Of a stretch of 64,000 nt of DNA, positions 10,111-24,198 are shown piece by piece; position 1 is the first letter of the stretch; each line of letters starts with the position of its first letter. Position numbers and translations under genes: made by a program. The DNA is from Dechloromonas sp. CZR5 (GTDB lineage: Bacteria > Pseudomonadota > Gammaproteobacteria > Burkholderiales > Rhodocyclaceae): positions 558,001 through 622,000 of the forward strand of contig NZ_VUYQ01000001.1 of the NCBI RefSeq assembly GCF_008711155.1, read 5' to 3'. The notes beneath the pieces were generated by a model. That model was given only the letters and a program-made list of their open reading frames with translations. It was not told where the DNA came from and did no database searches.

Positions 10111-12666
10111 ATGAAATCCAGGCTGCTTGCGAAACAGCTGCAGGAAATCTTCGGCGAAGAAGGTGAGTCGCGGTTTCGCCAGCTACTGGAGTTGGCGCGG
10201 CAGGCTAATCATACGGAACTGGCAGATGGTGCCGGCAAGCTGCTGGGTGTTGTCGATTCGGCCTACAAGGCCTACGCCGGACAGAATCTGAGTGGCTGGT
10301 ATGCACGTCTGTCGGGCGATGCCCTGACCGACTGGAATCTGGCGACCGGTCATATCGAATCCGGCCGGCAGTGGAAGCAGATGCTCGGCTATGCCGAGGG
10401 TGATCTGGATGACTCCATTGTCCAGTGGCAGCGCATGGTCCACCCTGAAGACCTGCGTGTGCTGCAGGCCCGGATCGATGCGCATCTCAAGAGTCAGGAA
10501 GTCGCCTTTCAGGCTGAATGCCGCTTGAAGGCGAGGGATGGTCAGTGGCGCTGGTTCCTGTTGCGCGGGGTGGTTGCCGTGCGTGATTCCGAGGGGCGGC
10601 CGGCGCGGGTATTGGTGTTGCAGCGCGATATCAGCGAAATCAAGGCCGCCGAGGCGGCGCTGATTTCGGCGAAGGAGGCGGCGGAGGCTGCCAATCGGGC
10701 GCGCGGTGCATTCCTGGCCAACATGAGCCACGAAATCCGCACCCCCATGAATGGCATCATCGGCATGACCGAGCTGGCGCTGGATACCGATCTGGATGCC
10801 GAGCAGCGGCATTACTTGAAAACCGTCAAATCCTCTGCCGAGGCACTCCTGACCATCGTGAACGACATTCTCGACTTTTCGAAGATCGAGGCCGGCAAGA
10901 TGGAGTTCGAGGCCTTGGCATTCTCGGTGCAGGATGTCGTTCTCGAGGCTGTCCGGGTGCTCGCGGTCAGTGCGCACAAGAAAGGTCTGGAGTTGATTGC
11001 GGATGTCCGGCCCGATGTCCCGGCTCGCATTGTGGGTGATCCGACGCGTTTGCGTCAGGTTGTGATCAATCTGATTGGAAATGCGATCAAATTCACCGAG
11101 GCGGGTGAGGTCGTGATCAGGATTGAGGTCGATCAGCAGAAAGACTATTCCGTGTTCTTGCGATTCTCCGTGCGCGATACCGGCATGGGGGTGCCGGCAG
11201 ACAAGCAGCAGGCCATTTTCGAGGCATTTTCGCAGGCAGACGTGTCGACAACCCGGCGTTTTGGCGGGACAGGCCTGGGGCTCGCGATTTGTGCCCGATT
11301 GGTTCAGTTGATGGATGGAAAGATCTGGCTCGAAAGCGCTCCGGGGCAAGGTTCGGTGTTCTGCTTTACCGGTCGCTTCGGTGTCGAGGCACCGGTTGGC
11401 GCACCGTTGGTCGATCCGCGTTATGCCGGTCGTCGTGCCTTGATCATTGACGACAACGAAGCCAGCGGGCGCTATCTGGTTGAATTGATTGAGCGGCTCG
11501 GTGTTCAGGCCTCCTGGTCGGCAGACGGTGCGGCAGCGGTGGCTGCGGTAGAGCGGAGCCGGGCAGTCGATTTTCCCTATGACTACATCCTGCTTGATGC
11601 CAACATGGACCCTCCGGCCGGTTTTACCTTGGCTGAAACATGGGGGCGGTCGGGGCGCAAGGAAAAATTGGTCATCGTGTTGACGACGGAAAACCAGCGC
11701 CACGATCTGGCACGGTCGAGGGAGTTGGGTGTCTCGGCGCACCTCGTCAAGCCGGTCGGCTGTGCCGACATGGTCGATGCCTTGGCCTTGGCTGAAGGCA
11801 AGGATGGCCTTGAGCTCGACGCTTTCATGTTGTCGCATGTGAATCTTGCCAAGCTTGCCGAGGAGGAAAAGGCGGGCTTGAGCGTATTGCTGGTTGAAGA
11901 CAATCCGGTCAATCAGGAGTTGGCCAAGCGCTTGCTGGAGCGTCTGTCGCACCGTGTGTCGATTGCCAACAATGGCGCGGAAGCGCTGGATCTATTCGAT
12001 AGCGGGCATTTCGACGTGATCCTGATGGATATGCAGATGCCGGTGATGGGCGGACTGGAAGCAACCGAAGCGATACGCTCCCGGGAAATGCGGCGGAGCT
12101 GGGTTGTTTCCCGGGAGTTCAGGCCGGTCTACATCATCGCCATGACTGCCAATGTCATGGCGTCGGATCGCGAACGCTGCCTGGGGGCGGGAATGAACGA
12201 CTATGTTGCCAAACCCTTGCGGCCGGAAGAGTTGAGTGCCGCGCTGGCGCGAGCCATGGGTGAAGCCGAGGGCGAGCCGGAGGAAATGATCGGGGCGTTG
12301 CTCAGTGTCGCTTCGCAGCTTGATCTGGGGGCGGCATTGCAAGATATCGGCGAGCCGGAATTGTTCGCCACCATGGCGGGCATGTTCCTGGGCGAATGGG
12401 ATGCGCATCTTGGGCGTCTGGGGGCTGCGATCGATGCGACGGACGATCACGAGACGCGCATGCATGCCCATACCCTGAAGAGTCTACTGGCCATGTTCCA
12501 TGCCGAGCATGCCCGGCGCAAGGCAATGGAAATCGAACAGGCCGTCATGGGGGGGGCGAACGTCGACTGGGCGGCCTGTCGTCGACAGTACGGGGCTTTG
12601 GTCGATGAAATGAATCTCATCAAGCCGACTTTCAAGCGTTACGTAGAGACGCGTGCAATCCCTTGA
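10111..12666 (+). CDS. Hybrid sensor histidine kinase: PAS-HisKA-HATPase-REC-REC-HPt
   Basis: An 851-residue phosphorelay protein with no predicted membrane span, so a cytosolic sensor. Order: a short N-terminal helical region; PAS/PAC about 60-178 (ending LVLQRDISE); HisKA with phospho-acceptor His207 in [10 protein letters not shown]; HATPase with N-box at 320-324, DTGMG at 356-360 and GGTGLGL at 385-391; REC1 about 442-555 with candidate Asp496; REC2 about 591-715 with DD-type acidic pair and Asp640 in [12 protein letters not shown]; HPt near 735-850 with His787 in HAHTLKS. It is a BarA/EvgS-type tripartite layout without the periplasmic domain. It sits 5 bases after dapB, and its output partner is not in the window. 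Confidence 0.93.
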   Translation: MKSRLLAKQLQEIFGEEGESRFRQLLELARQANHTELADGAGKLLGVVDSAYKAYAGQNLSGWYARLSGDALTDWNLATGHIESGRQWKQMLGYAEGDLDDSIVQWQRMVHPEDLRVLQARIDAHLKSQEVAFQAECRLKARDGQWRWFLLRGVVAVRDSEGRPARVLVLQRDISEIKAAEAALISAKEAAEAANRARGAFLANMSHEIRTPMNGIIGMTELALDTDLDAEQRHYLKTVKSSAEALLTIVNDILDFSKIEAGKMEFEALAFSVQDVVLEAVRVLAVSAHKKGLELIADVRPDVPARIVGDPTRLRQVVINLIGNAIKFTEAGEVVIRIEVDQQKDYSVFLRFSVRDTGMGVPADKQQAIFEAFSQADVSTTRRFGGTGLGLAICARLVQLMDGKIWLESAPGQGSVFCFTGRFGVEAPVGAPLVDPRYAGRRALIIDDNEASGRYLVELIERLGVQASWSADGAAAVAAVERSRAVDFPYDYILLDANMDPPAGFTLAETWGRSGRKEKLVIVLTTENQRHDLARSRELGVSAHLVKPVGCADMVDALALAEGKDGLELDAFMLSHVNLAKLAEEEKAGLSVLLVEDNPVNQELAKRLLERLSHRVSIANNGAEALDLFDSGHFDVILMDMQMPVMGGLEATEAIRSREMRRSWVVSREFRPVYIIAMTANVMASDRERCLGAGMNDYVAKPLRPEELSAALARAMGEAEGEPEEMIGALLSVASQLDLGAALQDIGEPELFATMAGMFLGEWDAHLGRLGAAIDATDDHETRMHAHTLKSLLAMFHAEHARRKAMEIEQAVMGGANVDWAACRRQYGALVDEMNLIKPTFKRYVETRAIP

Positions 12667-12668
12667 AT

Positions 12669-12698
12669 TTGCCTGAAAAGGTACATTTCGGCTAGAAT
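12669..12698 (+). promoter_or_regulatory. Candidate sigma-70 promoter of carA
   Basis: TTGCCT and TAGAAT separated by 18 bases, about 83 bases before the carA start. It matches the consensus moderately and lies in the only gap in front of carAB. Confidence 0.35.
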
Positions 12699-12781
12699 AG
12701 TAAGGTTAAAAAGCACGAGCGGGGAGGCGCAAGCCTTCCCGCTTGGCACATGAATAAGCAGAAAATATTTGGAGAGCCGAC

Positions 12782-13939
12782 GTGTCACTGCTGCCCTCAT
12801 TCACTCCCGCCATTCTCGCCCTCGCCGACGGAACGGTTTTCAAGGGCCAATCTATCGGCGCCGATGGCGTTACCAGTGGCGAAGTGGTGTTCAACACCGC
12901 CATGTCCGGCTATCAGGAAATCCTCACCGATCCGTCCTATTGCCGCCAGATCGTCACCCTGACCTACCCGCATATCGGCAACACCGGTTGCAATGCGGAG
13001 GATTTCGAATCCAATGCCAACTACGCCGCCGGGCTGGTCATCCGCGACCTGCCGCTGGTCGCGTCCAACTGGCGTACTCAGGACGATCTCTCGTCCTATC
13101 TGAAGAAGCATGGCATCGTCGCCATTGCCGGCATCGATACGCGCAAGCTGACCCGTATCCTGCGTGAGAAGGGTGCCCAGGCCGGCTGCATCCTGGCCGG
13201 TGAGGCCGATGAGTCCAAGGCGCTGGCCATGGCGCGCGCTTTTCCCGGGTTGAACGGCATGGATCTGGCCAAGGTGGTGTCGGCCAAGGAAGCCTATCCG
13301 TGGACCGAGGCCGAGTGGACCCTGAAGGGCTACAAGCCGGCTGCCGAGCCGCGCTTCCACGTTGTTGCCTACGACTTCGGTGTCAAGCGCAACATCCTGC
13401 GCATGCTGGCCGAGCGCGGCTGCCGCCTGACCGTGGTGCCGGCCCAGACGCCGGCGGCCGACGTGCTGGCCATGAAGCCGGACGGTGTTTTCCTGTCCAA
13501 CGGTCCGGGCGACCCGGAGCCGTGCGATTACGCCATTGCCGCTATCCGTGAATTCCTCGATCGCGGCGTGCCGACCTTCGGTATCTGCCTCGGTCACCAG
13601 TTGCTGGCGCTGGCTTCCGGTGCCAAGACGGCCAAGATGAAATTCGGTCACCACGGTGCCAACCACCCGGTCAAGGACATGGATACCGGCCAGGTCCTGA
13701 TTACCAGCCAGAACCACGGTTTTGCGGCCGATATCGAGTCGCTGCCGGCCAACTTGCGGGTTACCCACGTCTCGCTGTTCGATGGCTCCCTGCAAGGTAT
13801 CGCCCGCACCGACGTGCCGGCCTTCTCCTTCCAGGGACACCCGGAAGCCAGCCCGGGGCCGCACGACGTGGCCTACCTGTTTGACCGCTTCCTCGACACC
13901 ATGACGCGTGGTGTTGCCGCGCTGCAGCCGGCGCAATAA
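12782..13939 (+). CDS. carA: Carbamoyl-phosphate synthase small (glutaminase) subunit
   Basis: A 385-residue glutamine amidotransferase subunit delivering ammonia to CarB for arginine and pyrimidine synthesis. The class I GATase nucleophile is the Cys in [13 protein letters not shown] near residue 270, and the His/Glu of the triad are in [11 protein letters not shown]. The N-terminal CPSase domain contains [15 protein letters not shown]. The start is a GTG at 12782; an ATG start is not available without losing conserved sequence. carB begins 15 bases downstream. Confidence 0.97.
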   Translation: MSLLPSFTPAILALADGTVFKGQSIGADGVTSGEVVFNTAMSGYQEILTDPSYCRQIVTLTYPHIGNTGCNAEDFESNANYAAGLVIRDLPLVASNWRTQDDLSSYLKKHGIVAIAGIDTRKLTRILREKGAQAGCILAGEADESKALAMARAFPGLNGMDLAKVVSAKEAYPWTEAEWTLKGYKPAAEPRFHVVAYDFGVKRNILRMLAERGCRLTVVPAQTPAADVLAMKPDGVFLSNGPGDPEPCDYAIAAIREFLDRGVPTFGICLGHQLLALASGAKTAKMKFGHHGANHPVKDMDTGQVLITSQNHGFAADIESLPANLRVTHVSLFDGSLQGIARTDVPAFSFQGHPEASPGPHDVAYLFDRFLDTMTRGVAALQPAQ

Positions 13940-13954
13940 GGCGAGAGTAAAGAA

Positions 13955-17161
<3,207 letters not shown>

Positions 17162-17171
17162 AACCAACCTG

Positions 17172-17210
17172 AACCGCCGGGTAGCCCCTTTTCGGGCGCC
17201 GGCGGTTTTG
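17172..17210 (+). terminator. Hairpin with T-run after carB
   Basis: A 9-base stem (AACCGCCGG with CCGGCGGTT) encloses a second GCCC/GGGC stem and is followed by TTTTGCTTTTG. It lies 11 bases after carB and 18 bases before greA, so greA may be transcribed by read-through or by a promoter not recognised. Confidence 0.65.
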
Positions 17211-17227
17211 CTTTTGCTGGAAAAAAT

Positions 17228-17704
17228 ATGAGCAAAGTACCGTTGACCGTGACTGGTGCAGAAAAACTGCGTGACGAACTGCATCGTCTGAAAACCGTTG
17301 AGCGTCCGAATGTCGTGGCGGCGATTGCCGAGGCGCGTTCACATGGCGACCTGTCGGAAAACGCCGAATACGACGCTGCCAAGGAGCGTCAGGGCTTCAT
17401 CGAAGGGCGCATCCAGGAAGTCGAGGGCAAGCTGTCGAACGCCCAAATCATCGACCCGAAGCTGCTCGATGCTGATGGCCGTTGCGTTTTTGGCGCAACC
17501 GTCGAGATGGAAGACCAGGATAGCGGCGATAGCGTTACCTATCAGATCGTTGGTGAGGACGAGGCCGATATCAAGAATGGCAAGATTTCAGTCAATTCTC
17601 CGGTAGCCCGTGCGTTGATCGGCAAGTATGCCGGCGATATCGCCCAGGTTCAGGCACCGGGCGGCATGCGCGAATACGAACTCATCGACGTCCGCTACGA
17701 ATAG
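17228..17704 (+). CDS. greA: Transcription elongation factor GreA
   Basis: A 158-residue factor that rescues backtracked RNA polymerase by stimulating transcript cleavage. The N-terminal coiled coil includes [23 protein letters not shown] with the two acidic tip residues. The C-terminal FKBP-like domain ends in the usual [10 protein letters not shown] segment. carB-greA adjacency is common in betaproteobacteria. Confidence 0.97.
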   Translation: MSKVPLTVTGAEKLRDELHRLKTVERPNVVAAIAEARSHGDLSENAEYDAAKERQGFIEGRIQEVEGKLSNAQIIDPKLLDADGRCVFGATVEMEDQDSGDSVTYQIVGEDEADIKNGKISVNSPVARALIGKYAGDIAQVQAPGGMREYELIDVRYE

Positions 17705-17710
17705 GCCGCG

Positions 17711-18172
17711 ATGCGCCGTTTTTCCGAAGCCCTCTATCTGATCGCCATCACGTTATGGGTCGGGGGGCTTTGGGCCATTGGCTACATTGCAGCGCCGGTT
17801 CTCTTTGCCAATCTGGGAGATAGGCAACTGGCTGGCCTAGTGGCCGGCAAGCTGTTTGCACTGGTAGGCTGGGTCGGCCTCGGCTGTGCAGCTTACTTGC
17901 TGCTATTTGTGCTGATGCGCTCGGGGACAGGCTTTTTCAAGAGTACCGTCTTCTGGTTGGTGCTGTTGATGGGCTTGCTGACGGTTGTCAGCCAGTTCGG
18001 TATCCAGCCGCTGATGGCGCAGCTGAAGGCCGATGCACTGCCGCGGGAAGTGATGGAAAGCGTGTTGCGCGACCGCTTTGCCGCATGGCACGGCATCTCC
18101 AGCATCCTCTACCTGTTGCAGAGTTTGCTGGGGCTGTGGCTGGTGGCGTGGAGTGGGCGCGGGCTGAGGTGA
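17711..18172 (+). CDS. DUF4149 domain membrane protein
   Basis: A 153-residue protein with four hydrophobic segments (about residues 8-28, 44-67, 76-93 and 128-148), matching the DUF4149/TMEM205-like family by the opening LYLIAITLWVGGLWAIGYIA and the closing RFAAWHGISSILYLLQSLLGL. Function is unknown. It begins 6 bases after greA, so it is probably in the same transcript. Its stop is adjacent to the end of the convergent yhbY gene. Confidence 0.8.
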   Translation: MRRFSEALYLIAITLWVGGLWAIGYIAAPVLFANLGDRQLAGLVAGKLFALVGWVGLGCAAYLLLFVLMRSGTGFFKSTVFWLVLLMGLLTVVSQFGIQPLMAQLKADALPREVMESVLRDRFAAWHGISSILYLLQSLLGLWLVAWSGRGLR

Positions 18173-18526
18173 TCAGCCCTGGTGGCTGCGCTTGGTGCGG
18201 CGCGGTGTAGCGGTACGCATTACCTGCATTTTCTTGGCTTCGGCGGCCGCTTTTTCTGCATTATGTCGGTAGATGACGAGTAGCTTGCCGATATGCTGCA
18301 CCGGAGCAGCATCGAGCTGGGCGCAGATTTGTTCGTAGTAGGCGATGCGGTCTTCGCGGCTGTCGCCGTAAACGCGAATCTTGATCAATTCGTGGGCTTT
18401 GAGGCAGTTGTCGATTTCCTTGAGCACCGAGTCGGCCAGACCGTTTTCGGCAATCGAGACGACCGGATTCAGTCCATGTGCCTGGGCGCGCAGTTCGCGA
18501 CGCTGGGCAGAGTTGAGTTGTTGCAT
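18173..18526 (-). CDS. yhbY: CRM-domain ribosome-assembly RNA-binding protein YhbY
   Basis: A 117-residue protein with a single CRM domain. It has the Ala-Gly-like RNA-contact loop region AHGLNPVVSIAENGL and a helix DSVLKEIDNCLKAHELIKIRVYG, then a basic Arg/Lys-rich C-terminal tail. E. coli YhbY associates with pre-50S particles. Start chosen at 18526 (MQQLNS); an upstream in-frame ATG adds eight atypical residues. Divergent from rlmE with 32 bases between, the typical yhbY|rlmE-ftsH arrangement. Confidence 0.92.
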   Translation of the reverse strand: MQQLNSAQRRELRAQAHGLNPVVSIAENGLADSVLKEIDNCLKAHELIKIRVYGDSREDRIAYYEQICAQLDAAPVQHIGKLLVIYRHNAEKAAAEAKKMQVMRTATPRRTKRSHQG

Positions 18527-18558
18527 AGTAAAACCTTTCAAAAACGGCATTTTACCGA

Positions 18559-19176
18559 ATGAAGAGAACCAGAACCAGCAAAGCGTGGATGCGCGAGCAT
18601 ATCAATGACCCCTATGTCCAGTTGGCCAAGAAGGAAGGCTGGCGCTCACGGGCTGCCTTCAAGCTGATGGAAATCGACGACAAGGATCTGCTGCTCAAGC
18701 GCAGCGAGGTCGTGGTGGACCTTGGGGCGACGCCGGGCGGCTGGTCGCAGGTCGCGGTCAAGCGCGTCGGCGACCAGGGCTTGGTGTTTGCCCTCGATTT
18801 GCTCGAAATGGAGCCTATCTACGGCGTACACTTCATCCAGGGCGATTTTCGCGAAGACGATGTGTTGCATCAGTTGGAAGAAAAACTCGGTGACCGTCGG
18901 GTGGGGCTTGTAATGTCGGACATGGCCCCCAATATGTCGGGTGTACCCTTGGTTGATCAGGCGCGCGTCATGCATCTTGCCGAGCTGGGTCTGGAGTTCT
19001 GCCGGGCCCACTTGAAACCGGAAGGCGCTTTTCTGGTCAAAGTTTTCCAAGGGTCCGATTACGAGACATTTCTGCGCTCGATGCGGGAAACGTTCAAGAC
19101 CGTCGTGGTCCGGAAACCGGATGCCTCGCGCGATCGTAGTGCCGAGCTTTATTTGCTCGGTCGCACATTACGCTGA
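18559..19176 (+). CDS. rlmE: 23S rRNA 2'-O-methyltransferase RlmE (FtsJ/RrmJ)
   Basis: A 205-residue SAM-dependent enzyme that methylates the 2'-OH of the conserved U in the 23S A-loop. SAM motif I is [15 protein letters not shown] near residue 52. The K-D-K-E tetrad includes Lys in the N-terminal [10 protein letters not shown], Asp in [10 protein letters not shown], Lys in FLVKVFQG and Glu near SAELYLLGR. ftsH follows 55 bases downstream. Confidence 0.96.
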   Translation: MKRTRTSKAWMREHINDPYVQLAKKEGWRSRAAFKLMEIDDKDLLLKRSEVVVDLGATPGGWSQVAVKRVGDQGLVFALDLLEMEPIYGVHFIQGDFREDDVLHQLEEKLGDRRVGLVMSDMAPNMSGVPLVDQARVMHLAELGLEFCRAHLKPEGAFLVKVFQGSDYETFLRSMRETFKTVVVRKPDASRDRSAELYLLGRTLR

Positions 19177-19231
19177 GAGTTTTGTTTAGAATGGCATTTT
19201 TATCGCTCGACGCTGTAGAAGGAGAGCAAGC

Positions 19232-21112
19232 TTGAACAACATGTTCAAAAACCTCGCAATCTGGCTAGTCATCGGCTTGGTGCTGATGACGGTTTTCAAC
19301 CAGTTCAACAACCGTCAGGTTGCGACCGGTGCAGTCGAATACTCCCAATTCATTGAAGAAGTGAAGGCGGGGCGCATTGCCAAAGTCGTGATGGAAGGTC
19401 GTACGCTGAAAGCCACCACTTCCGAAGGCAAGCGTATTACCTCCTACGCGCCGCCCGATTTGTGGCTGGTTTCCGATCTTCTGAAGAGTGGCGTCAAGAT
19501 CGAGGCGCGGCCGGAAGAGGAGCCTTCCTTCCTGATGAACATCTTCGTCAGCTGGTTCCCGATGCTGCTGCTGATCGGTGTCTGGGTCTTCTTCATGCGC
19601 CAGATGCAGGGCGGCGGCAAGGGCGGGGCCTTCTCCTTCGGCAAATCGAAGGCGCGAATGACCGATGAAGCCCAGAACACGATTACCTTCGTCGATGTAG
19701 CCGGGTGCGACGAGGCCAAGGAAGAGGTTCAGGAAATCGTCGACTTCCTGCGCGATCCTTCCAAGTTCCAGAAGTTGGGCGGTCGGATTCCCAAGGGCGT
19801 GCTGATGGTCGGCAACCCGGGTACCGGCAAGACCCTGCTCGCCAAGGCCATTGCCGGCGAGGCGAAGGTGCCGTTCTTCAGCATTTCCGGTTCGGACTTC
19901 GTTGAAATGTTCGTTGGCGTCGGTGCTGCGCGCGTCCGCGACATGTTCGAGAACGCAAAGAAGCACGCGCCGTGCATTATCTTCATCGATGAAATCGACG
20001 CGGTCGGTCGCCATCGTGGCGCCGGTCTCGGTGGTGGGAACGACGAGCGCGAGCAGACGCTGAACCAGCTGCTGGTCGAGATGGACGGTTTCGAAGGCCA
20101 CTCCGGCATCATCGTCATCGCCGCGACCAACCGTCCGGATATTCTGGATCCGGCCCTGCTGCGTCCGGGGCGCTTCGACCGCCAGGTCGTCGTGCCGCTG
20201 CCCGATATCCGTGGCCGTGAGGAAATCCTCAAGGTGCATATGCGTAAGGTACCCATTGCCGGCGACGTCAAGGCCGATGTCATTGCCCGTGGTACCCCGG
20301 GTTTCTCCGGTGCCGATCTGGCCAATCTGGTCAATGAGGCCGCCTTGTTTGCAGCCCGCCGCAACAAACGCTTGGTCGACATGGACGACTTCGAGATGGC
20401 CAAGGACAAGATCATGATGGGTGCCGAGCGCCGCAGCATGGTCATGACCGAGGAAGAGAAGATGAATACGGCCTACCATGAGTCGGGCCATGCCGTCGTC
20501 GCCAAGCTGGTGCCGAAGTCGGATCCGGTGCACAAGGTCACGATCATCCCGCGCGGTCGTGCCTTGGGTCTGACCATGCAGTTGCCGGAGCAGGATCGTT
20601 ACGCTTATGACCGCCAGTACCTGATGAGCCGGATTGCCGTGCTCTTTGGTGGTCGTATCGCCGAAGAGCTGTTCATGAACCAGATGACGACGGGCGCTTC
20701 AAACGACTTCGAGCGTGCCACGTCGATGGCCCGTGACATGGTGACCCGCTACGGTATGTCCGATTTAGGCGTCATGGTGTATGGGGAAAATGACGGCGAG
20801 GTTTTCCTTGGGCGCTCGGTCACCCAGCACAAGAACGTCTCGGAAGCGACGATGCAGAAGGTTGACGCCGAAATCCGCCGCATCATCGATCAGCAATACG
20901 CCTTGGCGCGCCAGTTGCTGGAAGACAATCGCGATAAGGTCGAGGCAATGACGAAGGCGCTGCTCGAGTGGGAAACCATCGATGCCGAGCAGATCGACGA
21001 CATCATGAGCGGCAAGCCGCCGCGTGCGCCGAAGCCCGCGCAAGGTGCGTCCCGCACCTCGCCTTCCAATGACTCTCCTAGCGCCGGGTCCAGCGCGGCG
21101 GCGCCGGCTTGA
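19232..21112 (+). CDS. ftsH: ATP-dependent zinc metalloprotease FtsH
   Basis: A 626-residue membrane-anchored AAA+ protease for quality control of membrane proteins and regulators. TM1 is near residues 5-25 and TM2 near 103-122, flanking a small periplasmic domain. The AAA module has Walker A GNPGTGKT, Walker [12 protein letters not shown] and the SRH region. The M41 zinc motif is HESGH, with the third ligand Asp in [11 protein letters not shown]. The tail is Pro/Ala/Ser-rich. A TTG start at 19232 is chosen because AAGGAG is seven bases upstream; the ATG three codons later is too far from it. Confidence 0.97.
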   Translation: MNNMFKNLAIWLVIGLVLMTVFNQFNNRQVATGAVEYSQFIEEVKAGRIAKVVMEGRTLKATTSEGKRITSYAPPDLWLVSDLLKSGVKIEARPEEEPSFLMNIFVSWFPMLLLIGVWVFFMRQMQGGGKGGAFSFGKSKARMTDEAQNTITFVDVAGCDEAKEEVQEIVDFLRDPSKFQKLGGRIPKGVLMVGNPGTGKTLLAKAIAGEAKVPFFSISGSDFVEMFVGVGAARVRDMFENAKKHAPCIIFIDEIDAVGRHRGAGLGGGNDEREQTLNQLLVEMDGFEGHSGIIVIAATNRPDILDPALLRPGRFDRQVVVPLPDIRGREEILKVHMRKVPIAGDVKADVIARGTPGFSGADLANLVNEAALFAARRNKRLVDMDDFEMAKDKIMMGAERRSMVMTEEEKMNTAYHESGHAVVAKLVPKSDPVHKVTIIPRGRALGLTMQLPEQDRYAYDRQYLMSRIAVLFGGRIAEELFMNQMTTGASNDFERATSMARDMVTRYGMSDLGVMVYGENDGEVFLGRSVTQHKNVSEATMQKVDAEIRRIIDQQYALARQLLEDNRDKVEAMTKALLEWETIDAEQIDDIMSGKPPRAPKPAQGASRTSPSNDSPSAGSSAAAPA

Positions 21113-21130
21113 GCCGCAGGCACTAATCAC

Positions 21131-21155
21131 GGCCGGGATTTTCTCCCGGCCTTTT
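21131..21155 (+). terminator. Intrinsic terminator after ftsH
   Basis: Stem GGCCGGGA/TCCCGGCC with a 5-base loop followed by TTTT. It lies only 8 bases before the folP start, so it probably attenuates rather than fully separates ftsH from folP-glmM, or folP has its own start signal within it. Confidence 0.75.
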
Positions 21156-21163
21156 CATTTTCC

Positions 21164-22000
21164 ATGTCGATACTACAGTGCGGTTCATACCGTTTGTCGC
21201 TTGCACGCCCCCTCTTGATGGGGATCGTCAATCTGACGCCGGATTCCTTTTCCGGAGACGGTTTGGTCGGGCATGTCGATAAAGCCATTCGACATGCCCG
21301 CCAGCAACTTGAGGCAGGTTCGGATATTCTCGATATCGGAGCCGAGTCGTCGCGTCCCGGGGCCGTGCCGACTCCGGAAGAAGAGGAGTTGCGCCGCCTG
21401 ATACCGGTTCTTCGGGAAATTACGGCTTGGGGTGTGCCGGTTTCCGTCGATACCTACAAGCCTGTGGTGATGCGGGCGGCTATCGAGGCAGGCGCCTCGA
21501 TGATCAATGACATTACCGGCATGGCGCACCAGGAGGCGCGCAGTGCGGTGGCCGGCGGCAATTGCGCCGTGTGTGTGATGCACATGCAGGGGCAGCCGGG
21601 TACCATGCAGCAGGCGCCGAATTACGATGACGTGGTCAGCGAGGTTCGCGCTTTCCTTGATGGCTGTGTGGAGCGCTGTTGTGCCGCCGGGGTCGCGTGC
21701 GATCGCCTGGTTATTGACCCGGGTTTTGGTTTTGGAAAAACGCTTCAGCATAATCTTGCGCTATTCCGGGCGCTGTCAGCCGGGGCGTTCGGCGACTTGC
21801 CGCTGTTGGTTGGGGTTTCACGAAAGTCGATGCTCGGCGCCATCACTGGACGTCCGGTCGAGCAACGACTGGCATCCAGTGTCGCTGCGGCGCTCTTGGC
21901 GGCGCAAAAGGGTGCGAAAATATTACGTGTGCATGACGTGGGGGCGACTAGGGACGCTCTGGCGGTTTGGTCTGCAATAGAACAGGGAGAGTCTTCATGA
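21164..22000 (+). CDS. folP: Dihydropteroate synthase
   Basis: A 278-residue TIM-barrel enzyme condensing p-aminobenzoate with dihydropterin pyrophosphate in folate synthesis, the sulfonamide target. The diphosphate loop is [15 protein letters not shown]. The second loop is [10 protein letters not shown], and [11 protein letters not shown] is the pterin-site segment. glmM overlaps its stop by ATGA. ftsH-folP-glmM is a well conserved proteobacterial order. Confidence 0.97.
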   Translation: MSILQCGSYRLSLARPLLMGIVNLTPDSFSGDGLVGHVDKAIRHARQQLEAGSDILDIGAESSRPGAVPTPEEEELRRLIPVLREITAWGVPVSVDTYKPVVMRAAIEAGASMINDITGMAHQEARSAVAGGNCAVCVMHMQGQPGTMQQAPNYDDVVSEVRAFLDGCVERCCAAGVACDRLVIDPGFGFGKTLQHNLALFRALSAGAFGDLPLLVGVSRKSMLGAITGRPVEQRLASSVAAALLAAQKGAKILRVHDVGATRDALAVWSAIEQGESS

Positions 22001-23349
22001 GCAGAAAATACTTCGGAACTGACGGTGTTCGTGGTCGCGTGGGCCAGTCCCCGATTACGCCGGATTTTGTCATGCGCCTGGGGTATGCGGCCGGCAAGGT
22101 CCTGCTGGGGCGTAGCGAGATGCCCCCGGGTGAGCGTCCGGCTGTTCTGATAGGCAAGGACACCAGGCTATCCGGTTATATGCTGGAGTCGGCGCTTGAG
22201 GCCGGGTTTTCGGCTGCCGGAGTCGAGGTTTGTCTGGTCGGTCCCATTCCTACGCCGGCCGTGGCCTATCTGACGCGTGCCCTGCGCCTTCAGGCGGGGA
22301 TCGTCATTTCCGCTTCGCATAATCCGTATTACGACAACGGAATCAAGTTCTTTTCAGCACAGGGTACCAAACTGCCGGATGAGGTGGAGCAGGCAATCGA
22401 GCGAGGGATCGATGAGCCCATGGTCTGTGCGCCGCCTGCCAAATTGGGGCGGGTGAAGCGCATCGAGGATGCTCGTGGTCGTTACATTGAGTTTTGCAAG
22501 AGCACCTTTCCGAACGATCTGGACCTTCGCGGTCTGAAAATTGTCGTTGATTGTGCCCATGGCGCGGCCTATCACATTGCACCCAGCGTCTTTCACGAGT
22601 TGGGCGCGGAGGTTGTGACGATTGGTGTTCAGCCCAATGGTCTGAATATCAACGATGCAGTTGGTGCAACCGCCCCGAAGGCGCTATGCGAGGCCGTACT
22701 GGCTAATCGTGCGGACCTGGGGGTCGCGCTGGACGGCGATGCCGACCGTCTGCAAATGGTGGATGCGGACGGTAATCTCTACGATGGTGACCAACTGCTC
22801 TACGCCATTGTGCGCAGTAGAGCCAGGGCGTCGGCAGTAAAGGGCGTTGTCGGAACCTTGATGACCAATCTGGCGCTTGAGCACGCTTTGGGTAAGTTGG
22901 GTATTCCCTTTGCCCGGGCCGCGGTGGGCGATCGCTATGTCGTGGAGATGCTCAACGAAAAGGGGTGGCTGTACGGTGGCGAGAACTCCGGCCACATTCT
23001 CGCACTGGATCGCCACACGACCGGAGATGGCATTGTTGCCGCTCTGCAGGTGCTAGCTGCGCTGCGTGAATCCGGCGGCGACTTGAAATCGCTGTTGGGT
23101 GGATTGGTGCTGTACCCGCAGAAATTGATTAATGTGCCCGTCTCTCGTGGCTTTTCGTGGAAGGACCATCCAGCCATCATGTCTGCGTTGGGCGATACCG
23201 AGAAGCGGCTGGAGGGGTGTGGCCGGGTGCTGTTGCGCGCCTCGGGTACAGAGCCCTTGCTGCGGGTCATGGTCGAGGGAGAAGATGCAGTCGAGGTGCT
23301 CGATGCGGCGGAAAAACTGGCTGCTGTGGTCCGTGAGTCGGCTCAGTAG
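21997..23349 (+). CDS. glmM: Phosphoglucosamine mutase
   Basis: A 450-residue enzyme converting glucosamine-6-phosphate to glucosamine-1-phosphate for UDP-GlcNAc. The active phosphoserine lies in [13 protein letters not shown] near residue 103. The metal-binding loop is [11 protein letters not shown], the sugar-binding loop is GGENSGH, and the phosphate-binding loop is [12 protein letters not shown]. Start at 21997 overlaps the folP stop; ten further in-frame codons upstream lie within folP. Confidence 0.97.
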   Translation: MSRKYFGTDGVRGRVGQSPITPDFVMRLGYAAGKVLLGRSEMPPGERPAVLIGKDTRLSGYMLESALEAGFSAAGVEVCLVGPIPTPAVAYLTRALRLQAGIVISASHNPYYDNGIKFFSAQGTKLPDEVEQAIERGIDEPMVCAPPAKLGRVKRIEDARGRYIEFCKSTFPNDLDLRGLKIVVDCAHGAAYHIAPSVFHELGAEVVTIGVQPNGLNINDAVGATAPKALCEAVLANRADLGVALDGDADRLQMVDADGNLYDGDQLLYAIVRSRARASAVKGVVGTLMTNLALEHALGKLGIPFARAAVGDRYVVEMLNEKGWLYGGENSGHILALDRHTTGDGIVAALQVLAALRESGGDLKSLLGGLVLYPQKLINVPVSRGFSWKDHPAIMSALGDTEKRLEGCGRVLLRASGTEPLLRVMVEGEDAVEVLDAAEKLAAVVRESAQ

Positions 23350-23373
23350 TCATCGCTTGCTTCCCTGTTCTTA

Positions 23374-23403
23374 TTGACCGAAAAATTGCCAAGTCGCTAT
23401 AAT
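23374..23403 (+). promoter_or_regulatory. Sigma-70 promoter of tpiA
   Basis: TTGACC, 18-base spacer, perfect TATAAT, about 35 bases before the tpiA start. It is the best consensus promoter I saw in the window and may drive tpiA-secG and, by read-through, the tRNA-Leu and nuo genes. Confidence 0.7.
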
Positions 23404-23437
23404 CCAAAAGTTTTTCGCCAACCAAATTACAGCACTT

Positions 23438-24187
23438 ATGCGTAAAAAGCTTGTCGCCGGTAACTGGAAAATGCACGGCAGTCTCCAGAAGAATGCGGCG
23501 CTGCTTGAGCAGGTCAAGGCAGGAGTGCTCGGCTTGGCGTGTGAAGTGGCGGTGTTTCCGCCGTACCCGTATCTTGCCCAGGCTCAGGCGCTGTTGTCCG
23601 ATAGTCCGGTCGCCTGGGGGGGGCAGTCGGTCAGCGAGCATCCGGCTGGTGCTTACACGGCAGAGGTTTCGGCTCCCATGTTGCAGGATTTTGGCTGCCG
23701 ATATGTGCTGGTTGGTCATTCCGAGCGACGCGCCCTGTTTGGTGAGACGGATGCAGTGGTTGCGGCTAAATTCGCTGCAGCACAAAAGGCGGCGCTTGTT
23801 CCTGTCTTGTGTGTTGGTGAAACACTGGCGGAGCGAGAGGCGGGTCTGACGGCGGACGTGGTCTCCCGGCAGTTGGCGGCAGTGCTGGACGCTCAGGGTG
23901 TTGCAGCGCTGGCTTCGGCGGTTGTCGCTTACGAGCCGGTGTGGGCGATTGGTACGGGGGTTACGGCTACACCGCAGCAGGCGCAGGAGGTGCATGCAGC
24001 CATTCGTTGTCAGGTGGCTGCCTTCGATGCGTCGGTGGCGAAGGAGTTGCGTATTTTGTACGGTGGTAGTGTGAAGCCGCAAGGTGCGGCTGAATTGTTT
24101 GGGCAAGCGGATGTCGATGGTGGTTTGGTTGGCGGCGCTGCCTTGGTTGCAGATGATTTCCTGGCAATTTGCCGGGCGGCAAATTGA
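23438..24187 (+). CDS. tpiA: Triosephosphate isomerase
   Basis: A 249-residue glycolytic and gluconeogenic TIM barrel. It has the N-terminal Lys in AGNWKMHGS, the electrophilic His in VGHSERR, the catalytic Glu in AYEPVWAIGTG, and the phosphate loop YGGSVKP. Followed by secG after 11 bases. Confidence 0.97.
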   Translation: MRKKLVAGNWKMHGSLQKNAALLEQVKAGVLGLACEVAVFPPYPYLAQAQALLSDSPVAWGGQSVSEHPAGAYTAEVSAPMLQDFGCRYVLVGHSERRALFGETDAVVAAKFAAAQKAALVPVLCVGETLAEREAGLTADVVSRQLAAVLDAQGVAALASAVVAYEPVWAIGTGVTATPQQAQEVHAAIRCQVAAFDASVAKELRILYGGSVKPQGAAELFGQADVDGGLVGGAALVADDFLAICRAAN

Positions 24188-24198
24188 TAGGCTGATAC

